This document shows positions 32,841-45,900 of a stretch of 64,000 nt of DNA, in pieces. Origin of the DNA: Bilabrum cf. latius (Eukaryota > Bigyra: Bicosoecida > Bigyra > Bicosoecida); NCBI GenBank assembly GCA_965178125.1, contig OZ237741.1:248001-312000 (forward strand). The letters are read 5' to 3'. Position 1 is the first letter of the stretch. Every line of letters starts with the position of its first letter. The notes beneath the pieces were generated by a model. That model saw only the letters and a program-made list of their open reading frames with translations. It did not search any database and had not been told where the DNA came from. The position numbers and the translations under genes are program-made.

Positions 32841-35800
32841 TCAGTCTCCGCCGAATACCTTGGATTTCATCCCTGGTCCAACGTACGCAGGCGCAGCCCG
32901 ATCCAGGGCCTGCGCCGCCACCCCGCCTCTTGCCCCTGTCACGCCCGCCTGCGCCATCGCATTGAGCAGCCGGAACCGAGGGTTCGCGAACGTTCGTTCC
33001 TCGGACAGCCCGTGCTGCCGGAAGAGCCCACCCTCGGCCACTCTCCTCTCCAAAAAGGCGCGCAGCTCCTCGGAGACGACCCCCTCGGGCAGGGCGAGGG
33101 CTGCGCTGCGGCCCGCGCCGAGGGCCCCCGCACCATCGTGCGGTGCACCCTGCCCCTTCGAGCCCTTCCCAGCCTCCTTGACTAGCCTCTCAGCGGACAC
33201 CGCCTCGTCCCCACCGTCACCCCGGCCTTGTTCCTCGGTGGCACCGCCGGGCTATCCAGCGCCAGGGCTCGCACCCGCACTTGCACCCGCCGCCTTAGCC
33301 ACGGCCTGAAGCTCCTCCGTGCGGCCCTCTAGCCACAGCCGATGCACCTTGCCGATGATGCCCTGCAGCCCGCTGGCCAGCGTGTGCCCCGTGGCCCGGC
33401 CCGCGTCAGCAACCACGGCGCGAACGGCAGCCAGGCTGGGCGCCCGCTCCACCAGGCGGCGCAGGGCGGCCTCTCGCTGCTCCCTGGAATCCCGCTCGGC
33501 TTGTTCCCTGGCGAGGCGGGCGGCCCTCTTTTCGGCTAGGAGGTCTCTTCGCTCCTCCACTTTAGCCACCCTCTCCCCCTCCCCCGCCTTCCACTGTTCC
33601 CTGGCCTCAGCCCGCGCCAAGGCCCGGGCCTCCGCCTCCCTTGCGGCGGCCTCCAGCTGTGCCCGCTTGAAGGCGCGTGCCTCTTCCCTCAGCCCCTCCC
33701 GCGCCTCCTCGGACTCGGCCCAGGAGGCTGCTTCGGCCAGAGCGGCCTCCAGAGCCTCTTGTTCCCTGGATTGTTCCCTGGCGAGGGCTCGCTCCTACCG
33801 CTCCTGCCGCATGCGGGCCAGCCTGCGGTGCCGCGCCGACCGCACCTCTGCGGCATCCTGCGCCGCACCGGCCGCGTCCGCCCGTTTGCGGCAGGCCTCC
33901 GCTGCCTCGGAAAGGTGCCTGGTGGACCGGATTACGAGCGCTGTAGACTGCTCCGCTCGCTCTTCCTCCAGCGCCCGCATCGCGCTGCGGTGCCTATGCG
34001 CGTGCTCCAGCCACAGCGCGCCGAGCACGGCGGCGGCAATGGCGGCCGGCTCCCCCTCGTCCCTCTCGTCATGCTCCTGCCCCTCTGCTCCGTGAGCTCT
34101 GCTTCTGGTGCTGCTGCCATTGGTGGTGGCGCTGGCGGTCTCCTAGGCAGCCATGTCGGCCACCAGGGCGAGCACCGGGGGAGGCACTGCCGAGACCACC
34201 TGCTTGGGCAGGTCCTCAGTGGCTTGCACCCTCACCTGCTGCGCCAGCGACTCGGAGTCTGTTGCGGAACTGGCGCCGCGCACCCCAGGCGCCTTCCTCT
34301 GTAGCCGTCGCCTGGCAGCCCGCACCACCCTGCGGGCCTCGTCTAATTGTTCCCTGGAGGGGAAGAGAGGCGGCGGAGGCACCACGGAATCACCACCACG
34401 AGTCTGCTCCGATTTTCCGATTTCCCCTGCTTCGTCTTCTTCTCGCGCAGTAGCCTCATCGCTGGCAGTGGCATCGCGCACAGTATCACCCGCTGCCTCC
34501 TCCTCCTCCTCCTCCTCCTCCTCCTCCTCCTCCTCCTCCTCCTCCTCGTATTCGCGCCCTCCGTCGTGCTATTCTTCGTACTGCTACCCGGGGGGACTCC
34601 TCTTCGCTCCCGTCCTGAACCCCAGCTGCCTGGCCGCACCCAGCAGCTCCTGTCTCGCCAGCGCCAGGGCTGTCTGGATACGCTGATGGTCTCCCAGAAA
34701 CTGCTAGTCCAGTGCCTCAGCCTCAGCGACGGCCTCCGCGCTCGCGTCTTCCGCGGCATCGGACCAGTCGGCCTCGGCCTCGTTCGCCAGTGGCGGCACG
34801 ACACGAGCAGGTGCTGCTGCACCGGACTAGCCGCCAGCTGTGCTGCTGCCACGAAGCGAGGAAACAGAGCCGTGCGCGCCCTTCTGTTGCATACCAAGCG
34901 ATCCTTGCATAGCAATAGAGGGTATGTGTGGCACGGCCATGCCATGCATCTGGCAAGCCTTCACAGCGGCAAGCCTGAGTGCCTGTCCCAGCTCAGATGC
35001 AACGCTGCGCAGCACCCCGGGCTCCCTATCTCCAGCTGTACCGGCCGATTCTCTGCCTAGCCTAGCATCCTTTGGCCTACCCAGCTCATCCAGTTCCACG
35101 GGGACACCAAGTCGAGCAGCCCCCAGACACGCCTCCGCCCGCCTCCCTTGCAATCCAGCCTCCCTGCCTAGCCGAGCCACTGCGGCCCTGCACTCTCGCA
35201 GGGAGGACTCCTGTTTGGCCACCCTATCTTCCACTTTGACCAGATCTTCTTGCTGCTCCATGATCACCGCACCGAGGAACTGCTCGCCCACAGCGGCCAG
35301 TCGCTCCCTCAGGCTCGGCTTACCATGGCTGGCGTCTCTATGATCATCGGTAGTCTCGGCGGTGGCTCCAGCGGCAATCGAGCCTCCCGGAGAGTCCGCA
35401 CTGGAGCTATCCAGCTGCTCAGCTGCACGGAGCACTTGCTCGAGGAGGAGTGCTCGCTCATCCCGTTCTCCTGCACCCTCACCTGCTGCCACATCACCTC
35501 TGCCAGTGGCAAGCTCGATGCCGGTTTGGCCTACCCTGCTGCCGCCGCTGCTGCACATGCTGCAGACTGCCCGGGCGTCCCCTATGGTCTCTTGTAGCTG
35601 CCTTGCAAGCCCCTGCAGCGCCGCCCTTGATTCGTCCTGCCAGTGCGAGAGGGCGGCTGGCCCGCCCGCCGACCGCAGGCGCCTTGTCGCCGGGGAGGAC
35701 AGGTAAGGTGCGGGGGAGTGCGTGACCGGAGGGGGAGATTGGGCTGCTCTGCGGCCCGGGCTCTCTGCTGATGCTGCCTTGAGATTGTTGCTTGGAGAGC

Positions 35801-36359
35801 CTTGGGTCGCTCTGACGCCTGCTGCTCTAGCGGGGCTCCCAGCCAGGCCTGAGCTGCTGCTGCTGCTGCTGCTGCTCTTTGGGGGCCTCTGCAGCGGGCT
35901 CTGGCTGCGCCAGTCCAGGAGACCGACGCGAGTGGGGGCTACCATAGTCGCGCCAGAGCCAGCACCTGCGTATTCCAGCTTGCTGCGAGTGCTGGATGAC
36001 GTTGGGACGAAGCCCGCTCGTTTGGCCGCGGCGGCATGTGCTGCTTGGTCGTCCGCCAGCCGCTGCAGGAACACTCTCAAGTCTCTGGAGCCCCGCTCTT
36101 GATCACCCGTGAGTGATCGATACTCTTCAACCCAAATCTATTTCCTGTTTCGCTTCTGCTGGCGTTGCTTTACTCCTTTTGCCTACCCCTTCATGCGAGC
36201 CAGCAGGGCATCTGCGCGCTCCAATCGAGATTCCGCTGTCCCAGCGAGCATCGCAGCACGCTCCACAGCCCCACCTGCCTATCGTAGCTATCTAGCGCTA
36301 GGACCCCCGAGATTACGATCCGAAGCGTGGCGCTACCTGAGCTCCCGCGCGGCTTTCAT
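32841..36359 (-). CDS. Large coiled-coil protein with poly-Glu tract
   Basis: Unrecognised protein of 1,172 residues. One frame runs from ATG 36359 (MKAARELRQRHASDRN) to TGA 32841, through twelve TAG codons: five in the first 80 codons (36333, 36288, 36279, 36183, 36138), then 34827, 34704, 34584, 34569, 34143, 33795 and 33252. The N-terminal third is helical then Ser/Pro rich, with a poly-Ser run. The middle has helices (LRERLAAVGEQFLGAVIMEQ). An acidic poly-Glu stretch (34497-34547) follows. The last 450 residues form a dense Arg/Glu/Ala coiled coil (RAARLAREQAERDSREQREA) ending in a small possibly folded module (FLERRVAEGGLFRQHGLSEE). It resembles cytoskeleton-associated proteins in general character only. 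Its start is 246 bp from the divergent CDC50 gene. Confidence 0.75.
34497..34547. repeat. Trinucleotide (CTC/GAG)n microsatellite in coding sequence
   Basis: An uninterrupted run of 17 CTC triplets on the plus strand reads on the minus strand as GAG codons, a poly-Glu block inside the large coiled-coil protein. Its length is a multiple of three and keeps the frame. Such tracts are prone to length change between strains. Confidence 0.95.
35853..35876. repeat. Trinucleotide (GCT/AGC)n microsatellite in coding sequence
   Basis: Eight GCT triplets on the plus strand encode poly-Ser (AGC codons) on the minus strand in the N-terminal third of the large coiled-coil protein. Confidence 0.9.
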
Positions 36360-36605
36360 TGTCGCCAAGTGCAACAGGAGGGACGAAGCAGTCTTCACTC
36401 CATGTATGCTACTGCTAAGGTATCAGACGGGTACATCAGTGCCATACTAGCATAAATTCAGCGTATCCAATCATAAAACACGCAAGCTGTAGTTAAGAGG
36501 GCCTCATTTCGAAAGTCAAATTGCATGGTAACGCGTACTTTAGCCAAACAGGATTTTCTGCAGAGCGGTTTTCTGGGTGTTGCCTTAATTCCCATCTATC
36601 TCGTC

Positions 36606-37925
36606 ATGGCGGAGTCCGGATCAAACAGACCAAGCGGTACGTTACGCTTTATCATCTAATGTACTGAATGCAGCGCCGTTTTGCCTTACTTGAGCCCATC
36701 CACACGTGTTCTTGCACTCGTCCACACCAACGTAATCGCAGATTCGAGTTTTTACAACCAAAGGTTGAAGGCATGGCACCCTATCCTCACGCCGAAGTGG
36801 GTGATTACATCCTTTGCTATCGTCGGGGTAATATTTCTTCCTATTGGGGCTATTCTGCTCAACGAGTCCAGCAAAGTGAGGCAAGGCCCGCGTCTGGATT
36901 CTAAGCTCCTAGCGAAGATTGCGTACTCCGATGGGCTTCCAATGCCTTATCACGTGCAGGTAGTTGAAGTTGTGCAGCAGTATGATGGAGATGGATCTAC
37001 CCATCCAGACTGCCACATTCGGTCGTCGAGCCTCGACAATCAGGCCCCACCTTGTTTCATCAATTTTACTACTGCGGAAGAGATGAAGGCTCCGGTGTAC
37101 GTATATTATGAACTTGACAACTTCTATCAGAACCATAGGCGATATGTCAAGAGCAGATCGGATTCCCAGCTCGAGGGTGAGACGCCGGGGGAGGACTATC
37201 CATCACATCCGTTGCGTTTCTCTTGCTAGGGCATGGGAGGCCCATTCTCCGCATAGTCGTCTCACGCACCACACGCACTTTATATTCATTGAAACCACGC
37301 ATCCGCAGGCGAGATCGAGTCCCTGTCCGATTTGGCCGACTGCGACCCCCTCAAGACTGGCTTCCTCAAGCAGCCCAACGGAGACCCCAAGGTGCTGCAC
37401 CCCTGCGGGCTCATCGCCAACAGCTACTTCAACGACACGTTCGACCTGGTCACGAGCGGCATCGACATGCTGGAGACCGACATCTCCTGGGAGTCGGACC
37501 GCGAGTTCAAGTTCAAGGCCTTGCCCGAGGCCACCAAGGCAGCCAACATGGACGAGTATCAGTTCATTAACCAGACCTATCCCGACGTGGAGGACGTGAC
37601 CAACGAGCACTTTATCGTGTGGATGAGGACGGCAGCGCTGCCCAACTTCCGCAAGCTCTACGGCAGGATCGAGCAGGATATCCCCAAGTCGACGCAGCTG
37701 AGCTTCCGGGTGGGCCGCAACTTTGTAGTGAGCACTTTCGACGGCAAGAAGAAGCTGGTGCTGTCCACTACCTCGTGGGTGGGCGGTAAGAACAGTTTCC
37801 TGGGCATCGCGTACATCATCGTGGGGGGAGCCTGCTTGCTGCTCGCGCTGCTCTTCCGGGTCAAGGAAGTGTACTGCCCTCGCAAGCCCGGAGATGTCAA
37901 GTACCTGAGGTGGTCCCAGCGGTGA
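36606..37925 (+). CDS. CDC50/LEM3-family subunit of P4-ATPase lipid flippases, three exons
   Basis: Accessory subunit that brings P4-ATPase flippases out of the ER and takes part in phospholipid translocation. Exons are 36606-36636, 36742-37176 and 37309-37925 with introns of 105 and 132 bp (acceptors ATCGCAG and TCCGCAG). Joined, the 360-residue protein begins MAESGSNRPSDSSFYNQRLK, then AWHPILTPKWVITSFAIVGV and the first membrane segment to about residue 60. The exoplasmic domain shows VYYELDNFYQNHRRYVKSR and DCDPL, then PCGLIANSYFNDTF. FRVGRNF and GGKNSFLGIAYIIVGGACLL open the second membrane segment. It carries the family's conserved Cys pairs and an NDT glycosylation sequon. No TAG is present. 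It ends TGA. A scramblase gene follows in tandem. Confidence 0.96.
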
Positions 37926-38269
37926 GCGAACGCGTAAACGAGATAGTTGGTTGGACCCGTGTCGTGTGCTGCCTCTAGGTGGCGGTCCACTGGCGGTGGT
38001 TGGGTAGAGGAATCATGGTGTTGCGCAGGAGACATTGCAGGATGTGTTTTCAATAGCCTTGCCTGTGCAATCAACGCTCACGATCTTTCATGAAATAGAC
38101 CTAGCCGTTGGCCATCGTGTGCCGGCGACGCTCGACCTATTTCAAATCTATTTTCACAAGAATCTTTCTTGTTGACTCATTTGCCGCGCGGCGCCTAGCA
38201 AAACGGAACCATGGCATGGTGCGTGCACCACCAAAAACGCACAGAGACGAATCAACACCAAAAACGATA
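37926..38269. other. Intergenic region between CDC50 and scramblase genes
   Basis: This 344-bp gap lies between two tandem plus-strand genes of lipid-asymmetry function. Nothing recognisable is coded here. A purine-poor, AT-richer segment at about 38080-38170 may belong to the scramblase promoter. Confidence 0.35.
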
Positions 38270-39634
38270 ATGGCGGGTGCTGCCGGAGCTTCATCAGGCT
38301 TTGCACCAGGCGAGGCAGGCGGTATCGATCTATTTGCATCGATTGGAGCGTGAGAGCGAAGACATATTTTCGTCGCAGAATATCCTAGCCAGTGCAACCT
38401 GATTTCCATATCGAAGCCGTCCCGATTACCTTACCTCGCAGAGCGGTGAGATATATATAAATATGTTGATTGATGTGAAGTGTACGTGGAGCGTGCACAG
38501 TGTCGTTGCTGTCTACGCTGTCCCGGACCGTGGACGGCAACTACGCCGAGCTGCAGTCCACCTTCCAGCCAAAGCGGCAGTGTGGCGAATAAGAATTGCA
38601 TTTGTATGGTTGTAGTAGCTGCAATGGCTATCTGCGTTGGTGGAGAGAATTGTGGCCATACGTGCCAAGAGACTCATTTTCCGCAAGAATTCCATTTGTA
38701 CTACCTACCACCGTGCGCATGGGCCAGTCAGCTACGCCATTCGCAGGAGGGAGTTCTGGTTAAACAAGTATTTGAATTCTTTGAGGCGCTGACCGGATGC
38801 GAAACTGAAAACAAGTGAGTCGCACCCGTAGCCCGCGGATCCGCCGCAAGTGACGCCGTCCACCTGAGCGAAGTACGTCGTGCTGTTGCGAGTTTTTCTT
38901 AAGCATACTGTGCCCCCCATGTTTCGATGCCGGCAAAGCATCGCAGGTACAAGGTGTACGCATGGAATCCGAAAGTGTCCCGCGACGATCCCATTCAGGG
39001 CAAGGGAGGCGACCTCGCCTTTGCCCGCGAGAAGTCTGACTGCGTCGAGCGCCAGTGCTGCGGCCCGGCCCGCTCCTTCACCCTCTTCGTTGACCCCATG
39101 ACGGGGGGAGTCAGACAGGCCGCCCCGGAGCACTCGGCAGTGACCGCGGACCGTCCCTTCAAGTGCACCTTCCTGTGCTTACAGCGCCCTGTCATTCACA
39201 TCAAGGTGGGTGGGCTGCATGTCGCTCGGGTGTTCAGCCCCTTCAGCTGCTGCTCCACCATCATGCAGATCCTGCCCCCCGACGCCGCAGAGGTGGGTGA
39301 GGACAACATCCACCCCTCGATGAAGGAGCACCTCAAGTCCCGGACCGTGGACGAGACCGTGCCCTTTTACACTCTCGAGGCGTCCTGCTGCCAGATCGTG
39401 TGCCCTTGCGGTCCCTGCAAGAGGTACGTGTTCGACATCACGGACGAAAGCGGGGCCAAGGTGGGCGAGATGGCCAAGATCTGGTCGGGCTGCTTCAAGG
39501 AGTGCATCGGCGACTCGGACAACTTCACGCTCGAGTTCCCCGAGGGCTGCCCTCCCGTCCTCAAGGTGGCCATGACCGTGTCGGTGGTGCTGGCCGACAT
39601 GCTCCTATTTGAGGAAAAGGACAACAATAACTGA
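38270..39634 (+). CDS. Phospholipid scramblase, about four exons
   Basis: PLSCR-family membrane protein implicated in calcium-dependent, bidirectional lipid movement. The core is clear: VKQVFEFFEALTGCETENK is joined through the intron 38815-38946 (GTGAGT...ATCGCAG) to YKVYAWNP, followed by KSDCVERQCCGPARSFTLFV, YTLEASCCQIVCPCGPCKRY, VGEMAKIWSGCFKE, DSDNFTLEFPEG and a C-terminal hydrophobic helix LKVAMTVSVVLADMLLFEE. It ends TGA at 39632. My model is 38270-38349, 38481-38579, 38728-38814 and 38947-39634 (317 residues). Only the last splice is secure. The second and third exon borders were chosen to keep frame and could shift. The first exon encodes a Gly/Ala-rich start (MAGAAGASSGFAPGEAGG). 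No TAG is seen. Confidence 0.93.
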
Positions 39635-39946
39635 GCTCGGGGCGTGATGGCTTGGCTGTTGCTGCGGGGTGCCAGAGCGACTGTTGGAATGCGGGGTAGG
39701 GTAGGGGTGGGGGGGGGGGCAGTGTGACACGCAGACTAGTCGTCGTAGTCGGATCGTGCCACGCGTGCGGCGGCAAATGGGTTGAATCCCGTTCGAATGC
39801 AGCGAGCTCCATCATCACAATCAACCCTTGCGAACATGCACTCATTATCATGCGGCACGGTTTGCCGTGTCTTCGGCATGATTCGGAGCTGGAATGCGCA
39901 AACGGATGCTTCGCAAAGCTATTTACACACTTAAACCAATCAAACT
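39635..39946. other. Intergenic region with a G-run
   Basis: This 312-bp gap follows the scramblase stop and precedes the giant gene. It contains repeated GGGGTAGGGTAGGGGTGG ending in a run of 11 G at 39709-39719, which could form a G-quadruplex in the scramblase 3' UTR. An in-frame TAA at 39932 bounds the giant ORF upstream. No gene is visible. Confidence 0.5.
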
Positions 39947-42900
39947 ATGGAGAGACGACCTCCTAGACTTAAGCACCGAATTGCTCAGGTTCCCGCCTCT
40001 CTGCTGTGGGATGAAGAGGCTCAGATGCCGGCACAACCGCAGGTGCACAAGCCAGGTCCAATGCAGCCCTCGATGCATTCGCAGGGCCACCGTGCGACTG
40101 CAAGATCTGAATCACGAAGAAAATAGACAGGTACTGGCAGGCTACCAAAACGAGTTGCCGCTGCATTGGAAAAGGCTGCGGCTCTATTGGTCGGGCAGGG
40201 CAAGATAGACGCAGCGCAGGCTCTGGTAGTTGCAGCACTCCGCCGTCTCGGAGCTGTGGACACTGCGCACCAGCGTGGTATTATGAGACAAGAAGCCGTA
40301 GCAGGCCTAGAAAACGCAGAAGTTGTTCGCGTGTCTGATATTCCCGCCCAGGCATCTGAGGGAGAAACTCCTACCGCTACCAACGGCTCGACATAGGCAC
40401 AGGATTTCGTCCCGCGATCTTTAGCTCCATCTGCGAAAGTATTGGGCGAGATTTAGAAAATGAGGGGCTAGCATGCCCCTACGGGTTATCGCAATGGGTA
40501 TGGTGCTCGGACTGGAATAGATGGTCGCAAGACTCGGTCGCGCGAAGGCGACCTCGCCCGCGACCAACCGGCCGAAAGTAAAGCAATGCACGGGTCCGAT
40601 TCCGAATCCTATAATTCTGAGCCCACCAAGGAGTTGGCAGCTGAAGAATATCCTCTGGCGGCATTTTGGCGTGAGCTGGAGGCGGAGGAGCAGCTGCGAG
40701 AACGAGCAGCCGCCGCGCAGCAGCGGCACCAAATCAGAAGCGGTGGAGGTGGAGGTGGAGGTGCTGCTAGTAATGCCCATGATTCACAACAAGAGGCAAT
40801 GCCTCCAGATATCCCGCTGCCAGCCCGCCTGGAACGAGGTGGCGGGGAGCAGCAGCAGCGGCAGGCAGCATCCCACTCCAAGAGATCCGGGCAACCAGCC
40901 CATGCTCGCCTTGCCGCGCAGGCTCACATCAAAGCGCGGCATCACGGGGGCGCGTTGCAAACAACGGGCGTGTTCGGAGGGCAGCGAAGCAGCAGCATCG
41001 GGCCAAGGCAGCCGGGGTCCAGGCTTCGTGCGGGCGCCCGGGAAGTGCTGGGAGAGCGACCGATGGCCAGGAGTAAGTCCACCGGTGGATTGACCAGCAC
41101 TCCGGAGGATCAAGAAGGAATAGAAGCGGGGGAACAGCGGCTTGCATCCGCCCCCCTCTCCTCCCCCTCACCCTCCAGCTCCAGCTCCAGCTAGCCCTCG
41201 CAGTCCTCGTCGTCAGCATGGGCCTACAGCAGGGACGAGAGAGCCGAGGGACGTGCGAGGCTGTTCCGGTCTGGTCGGCACTCGTCATCCTTCCGCGAGA
41301 TCGAAGGTCAGGCTATCACGCAGATAGAGGCGCAGAGCGGCTCCCCCCCACGGGCATCTCAGCGTCGGCGACTGGGGAGCGCGGGCGCCGGCAGCGGTCA
41401 TGTGCCAGGCGCGGGCTAGCCCCAGGGTGAATGTGAGGACTTGCCACCACCCACCGTGCTGCAAACGGCTCACGATGTACTCCGCGGGATTCTCGCATCA
41501 TCTGCCATGAGAGGAGCGAAGGCGGCCGGTGAAGCTGATGCCGAGAGCGATCACGAAGGCGATGGGCGCGGGAGCGGGCGTGGATCGCAGCGTGGGAGCA
41601 CCTCCCGTGCGAGAGGCTAGGGGGGTATCTCGCGGCGCAGGCTCGGAGGTGCCCGATCCAGATCACGCTCCAAGGGAAGGAAAGGAGATGAGCAAGGCTT
41701 AGAATCATCAAAAGGGAGGCCGCGACGTGCGTCGATCTCTGCAATCGCTAGCGCTGTAAGGCTAACTGAAGGCTCTGCTGACCTCGAAGAGCTCCTCGGA
41801 GCCGAGAAAGAGCTGCAGCAAGCAGATGCTGGACCAAGCAATGGACAGAATACTGGTAAAACAGGTCAGGCAGAAGCTGCGCTCGCCGCCCGTAGGCACA
41901 GACGGCTCAGGATCAGCATGCAGAAGGAGGCAGATCGAGCGGTGCGGGCTGCCCTAGCCGCTCGCGTGTCGTTAGACGACAAGGATGAGACCACTGGTAC
42001 AGAACCTTAGTATATAAACCCTGCTCCTGCCGGCATAGACTATGGAGCTGCTAGTGCTGCTGGTGCTGATTCCGACCACTCGCGGGTGCAGAGAGCCTTG
42101 CGGGAGGTAGCCCATGGGACTGGCAGCAGCTCTCTATGGACGGACTGGGTGGCTGCCGGGGCCTCGCTACGCATCGCAAAGCTGCGTGGCGCAATGCTGC
42201 GGGTCGAGGAAGAGAAGAAGAAAGCGCAGCAACAGCAAGAGGAGAAGACCCGCCGGCGGCAGAGAATCGAGAGAGAGAAGGAGAGGAAGCGCGCCGCGGC
42301 AGGCCGCAGGGGAGGCCTCTCGTCGACTGCAGCCATGGACGGAACCGAAGGCGCCGAAGTTAGGCCTCGATCCCCCGACAAAGACCACGCCATGCTAAGG
42401 CAGCTGTCGAAGACCGGACGCAGGATGAGTGCCACCCTGCAGGACTTGGAGCGCGGACTGCAGGAGACAACGTCAAGGCTAGTAGGCATTTTTGCAGACG
42501 CCGAGACCAGCACCACCCGCTAGATTGCAGATGACGCTCCCCTGATGGGCTCAAGAGAGGCGCAGGAGCCCCTTGGTGGGGCACGTGGGGCTGAGTATCT
42601 GCAGGTCCTCGTGCGGATTGCCCGCCAGGCTGCCGCCGTGGACATCCAGAGGCTGGTGCGAGGAGCTCGAGGCCGGCGTGTTGCGCGAGCCACGAAGCTG
42701 CTGAAGCGTGCCCGCGCCTTCCACCAGGAACGCATGGCCGGCCGCATCAAGCAGGTGCTGAAGGCGTGGCTTGACGTGAGACGACGGGAGCTGGCGTTGG
42801 TGTGCATGCGAAAGCAGTTCGTGCATTGGAAGATGGCCATGCACCGCGGGCAAAGGAAGCGGGAGTTCTTTCGGTAGTCGTTCTGGCCCCTCTACGTCTG

Positions 42901-45900
42901 GAGGCGATACTCGATTTGGAGCAAGCAGGCGAAGCGAAAGGGTATATTCCTTCGACGGGTATGGCGGACCTTGATTAAGCTGAGACATTTCAGAGCAATG
43001 CGGAGGCTTGTGCAGCTTCCTCCAAGACTGGCTCCTCCGGGGACCCTCAAAGCAGCCGCATACCACCGGCAGACGGTGCTCAAGCGGTCTAGCTTTCGCA
43101 AACTCAAGCTGCTGCGTCTGATGCGCAGATCACAGAGGCGGTTTTGGACGCGCCATTTGCTTGCACTCAACCATGGCTTGGCTGGTGATAGTCCGGTAGC
43201 CGGGGTGCAGCTGGCCGAGGGCGGTGAAGGCGCAGCCGCGGGCGGTGCAAGGCGCTAGGAAGAAGCCGAGCGCAGCAGCAGCGGGAGCCTAGCAGGTGTG
43301 AACGGCGAGATTTCGCTAGGCTTCCAGACCAGAGCGGAGGTCTAGAATGATCCGATGGCAGGAAACACCCCGAACACCCCCGCGGCGAGCGGTAGTAGAG
43401 GCCAGCTAGACCAAGCCGATACCGTAGAGATCTAGCCGCTTGCCATCGATGGAGGCAGCACAAACAGTGTCGCCAAAGACAACGTGGAGAAGCGGGGCGG
43501 TGGCCTCGTCGCAGCACGCTGCACTTTCTAGGCGTGGAGTTTCCTAGCGAAAGCCATGCGGTCCAGCGGCAGAGCTGGCAGGGGCCTGGGGTACCCTTCC
43601 CGAATCGCCCTCGTGCCAGGAGACGCGCCTCCCGTGATCCCGACTCGCGCACAGGTGTGGACAAAGTCGCTCGAGCCGCAAGCAGCGTGGCTAGCGCTCG
43701 CATCTGCTACGATAGCTGGCAGAGAGCTTGATGAAGAGGCGAAGGATGCCGTGAAACTCGCAACACAAGCCCAGTATGAGTATGAGTGTTTGAGCACTCC
43801 AAGCATACCCCACTCGCCTGCTCCTGTGGACTAGAAAACAAGCGATGGAATCCTAGCAGGCGGTGGGACCAGCATTGATGGCGACACGAATGATGGGGCT
43901 TTGGCGACTCGTGATCCGCGCGTTCGCTCCGCGGCGACGCACATGCTGATCATCCCAAAGCTCCTCCCTGCCCCTCGCGTGCTGCTGCACTGCCGCCAGG
44001 CGTGGAGTGGCGACATCCAGTCGATGCTGCAGGCCGTCTCATGGCGAGAGAAGCTGGCCAGTGATACGAAGGCAGTGATGGGCTCACCCTCTCACCCAAG
44101 CCTGCTAAGCTCCGGCTCGGACGGCACTGGCACAGGCTCTGCCCACGGCGACGTAAGCGAGGACGCGGAGCACGCAGTCGACCCAGCCCTAAGGAGAACC
44201 AAGCTGAAGGTATGGTCTATGTGCATGCCGAGGGACAGGGTTCGAGTGGAGGTCACCGATCTGTTGGAGCCCACGCTGCGCCGGGCAATCGCACCGATTG
44301 CAAGGGAGGTGGCTCGGCGTGCCGCCCTCACCAGACTGGGCCAGTTCATCCGCGTGGGGCCTGGCGCGTATCGGCTTTGGGCCTTGCACACGCACCAAGC
44401 CAAAGTGGCGAGACTAGCAGAGAGGCTGGGCCGAGAGCGCAGGCTTCGGCGTGTCCTCGCAGCGCTGCGGGAGGTGATGCCTTCCTCTTGGCAGACGAAA
44501 GGGGCACCTGCAAAAGGACAGGTTGGGGGCGGATCGCGCGAAGGAGAGCTGGCTGGCAATACCAATGCTCCTGCATCCATGAGTGGGCCGCTTGACTCCG
44601 GTTCAGTCCATCGCAGTGCTGAGGATGAGCAGTCTTCAGCCCTTGGATCTGCGAGGAGCAGGGACTCTGCGAGCAGGCGGCAGGAGCAGAAAGATGCCGA
44701 GCAGAAGTCTGTGTATGCGCAGATTGAAGCGGAGGCTCAGGCAGCGGCACTTGCCACCAAGCAACTGAGCAGACGAGTTCGCGCGTGGAAAAAGAGACTG
44801 TACAACGTCGCCGCGATAGAGGAGAGCGACGATGAGAACGAAGGGGCCTTGGAAGACGGCGCCGCTGGCGAGGACGGTAGCGGATCCAGAGCAGGCAGCA
44901 GGTCGGGCCAAGGCGGAAATCACGAGGACGGCCCCATGCTCCTTGGGCTTACAGACGATGGGCGACGCATGAGCGTGACCTCGGTCGCATCAGGTGCTGC
45001 AGCCGGCCGCAGGCGCAGCATGGACGGACGCGGACAACGTGGCGAGCAGCAAGACGGCCAAGATGGGGTCGACAGTTATGGCCGGCCGATCGACGAATCC
45101 GGCGACTTAAATCATAGCGGGGACTCCCCCGACGGAAAGATTCGAGCAGATGGTGCGGGTGTGGCTGGCCACAGTCGCCCGACTGCCGACGGGAACGAAG
45201 CCAGTCGTGGTAGCACGCCCGGCCAGCGCGGAGCGACGGGCCCTGATGGAAGCGACGACCTGGATCCCAGCCTAGACTCTCGCGTGGCCCAGGAGTACTG
45301 GGAGGGCGGCGTACCCGGGAGCCACCTCAAGAAGCTGGCAGCACAACAAGCTGGTGGTATCGGCGATGGCACGGGCGCTGGCGTTGCCGGTGGGGCGAGT
45401 GCGATGGGCGCAGTGGACGATGCCCTGTCTACTGTGTACCAGCACACCCGCGCGGGGTTGAGACCAGAGGAAGACGCCATCAAAGCCGCGGCTGACAAAG
45501 TCCTCGCCGAGCGCGGGCAGAAGCTGGTCGATGCGCTCTACGGCGTGAAACAGGCCATACTCTAGCACGGCGCGTCGAAGCTGCTGCACCGCATCTTTAG
45601 GATTCTTAGGGCCCCGGTGCTGGACAAGGTCGTCAAGCGGAAGCACGCCCGCGCAAAACTGCGCCGCATGCTAGCTCACTGCAACCGTCTGCGTCGGTTC
45701 GACCGCTCTGCGCCCAGATACCACAATCTCCGCCTGTAGAAGACAGTATTTGATGCATTTCGCGACGCGGTTGTGTACCGAGAGAGGTACGGTACCCCAG
45801 GCCTAGCCAGCGACATGCGTGCGCGCACTAGTCGCGCCCACGGCCTCAGCGATATGCTAGAGAACACCGAGGCCGTGGAGCGAGACGCTGTTGCAGCTGA

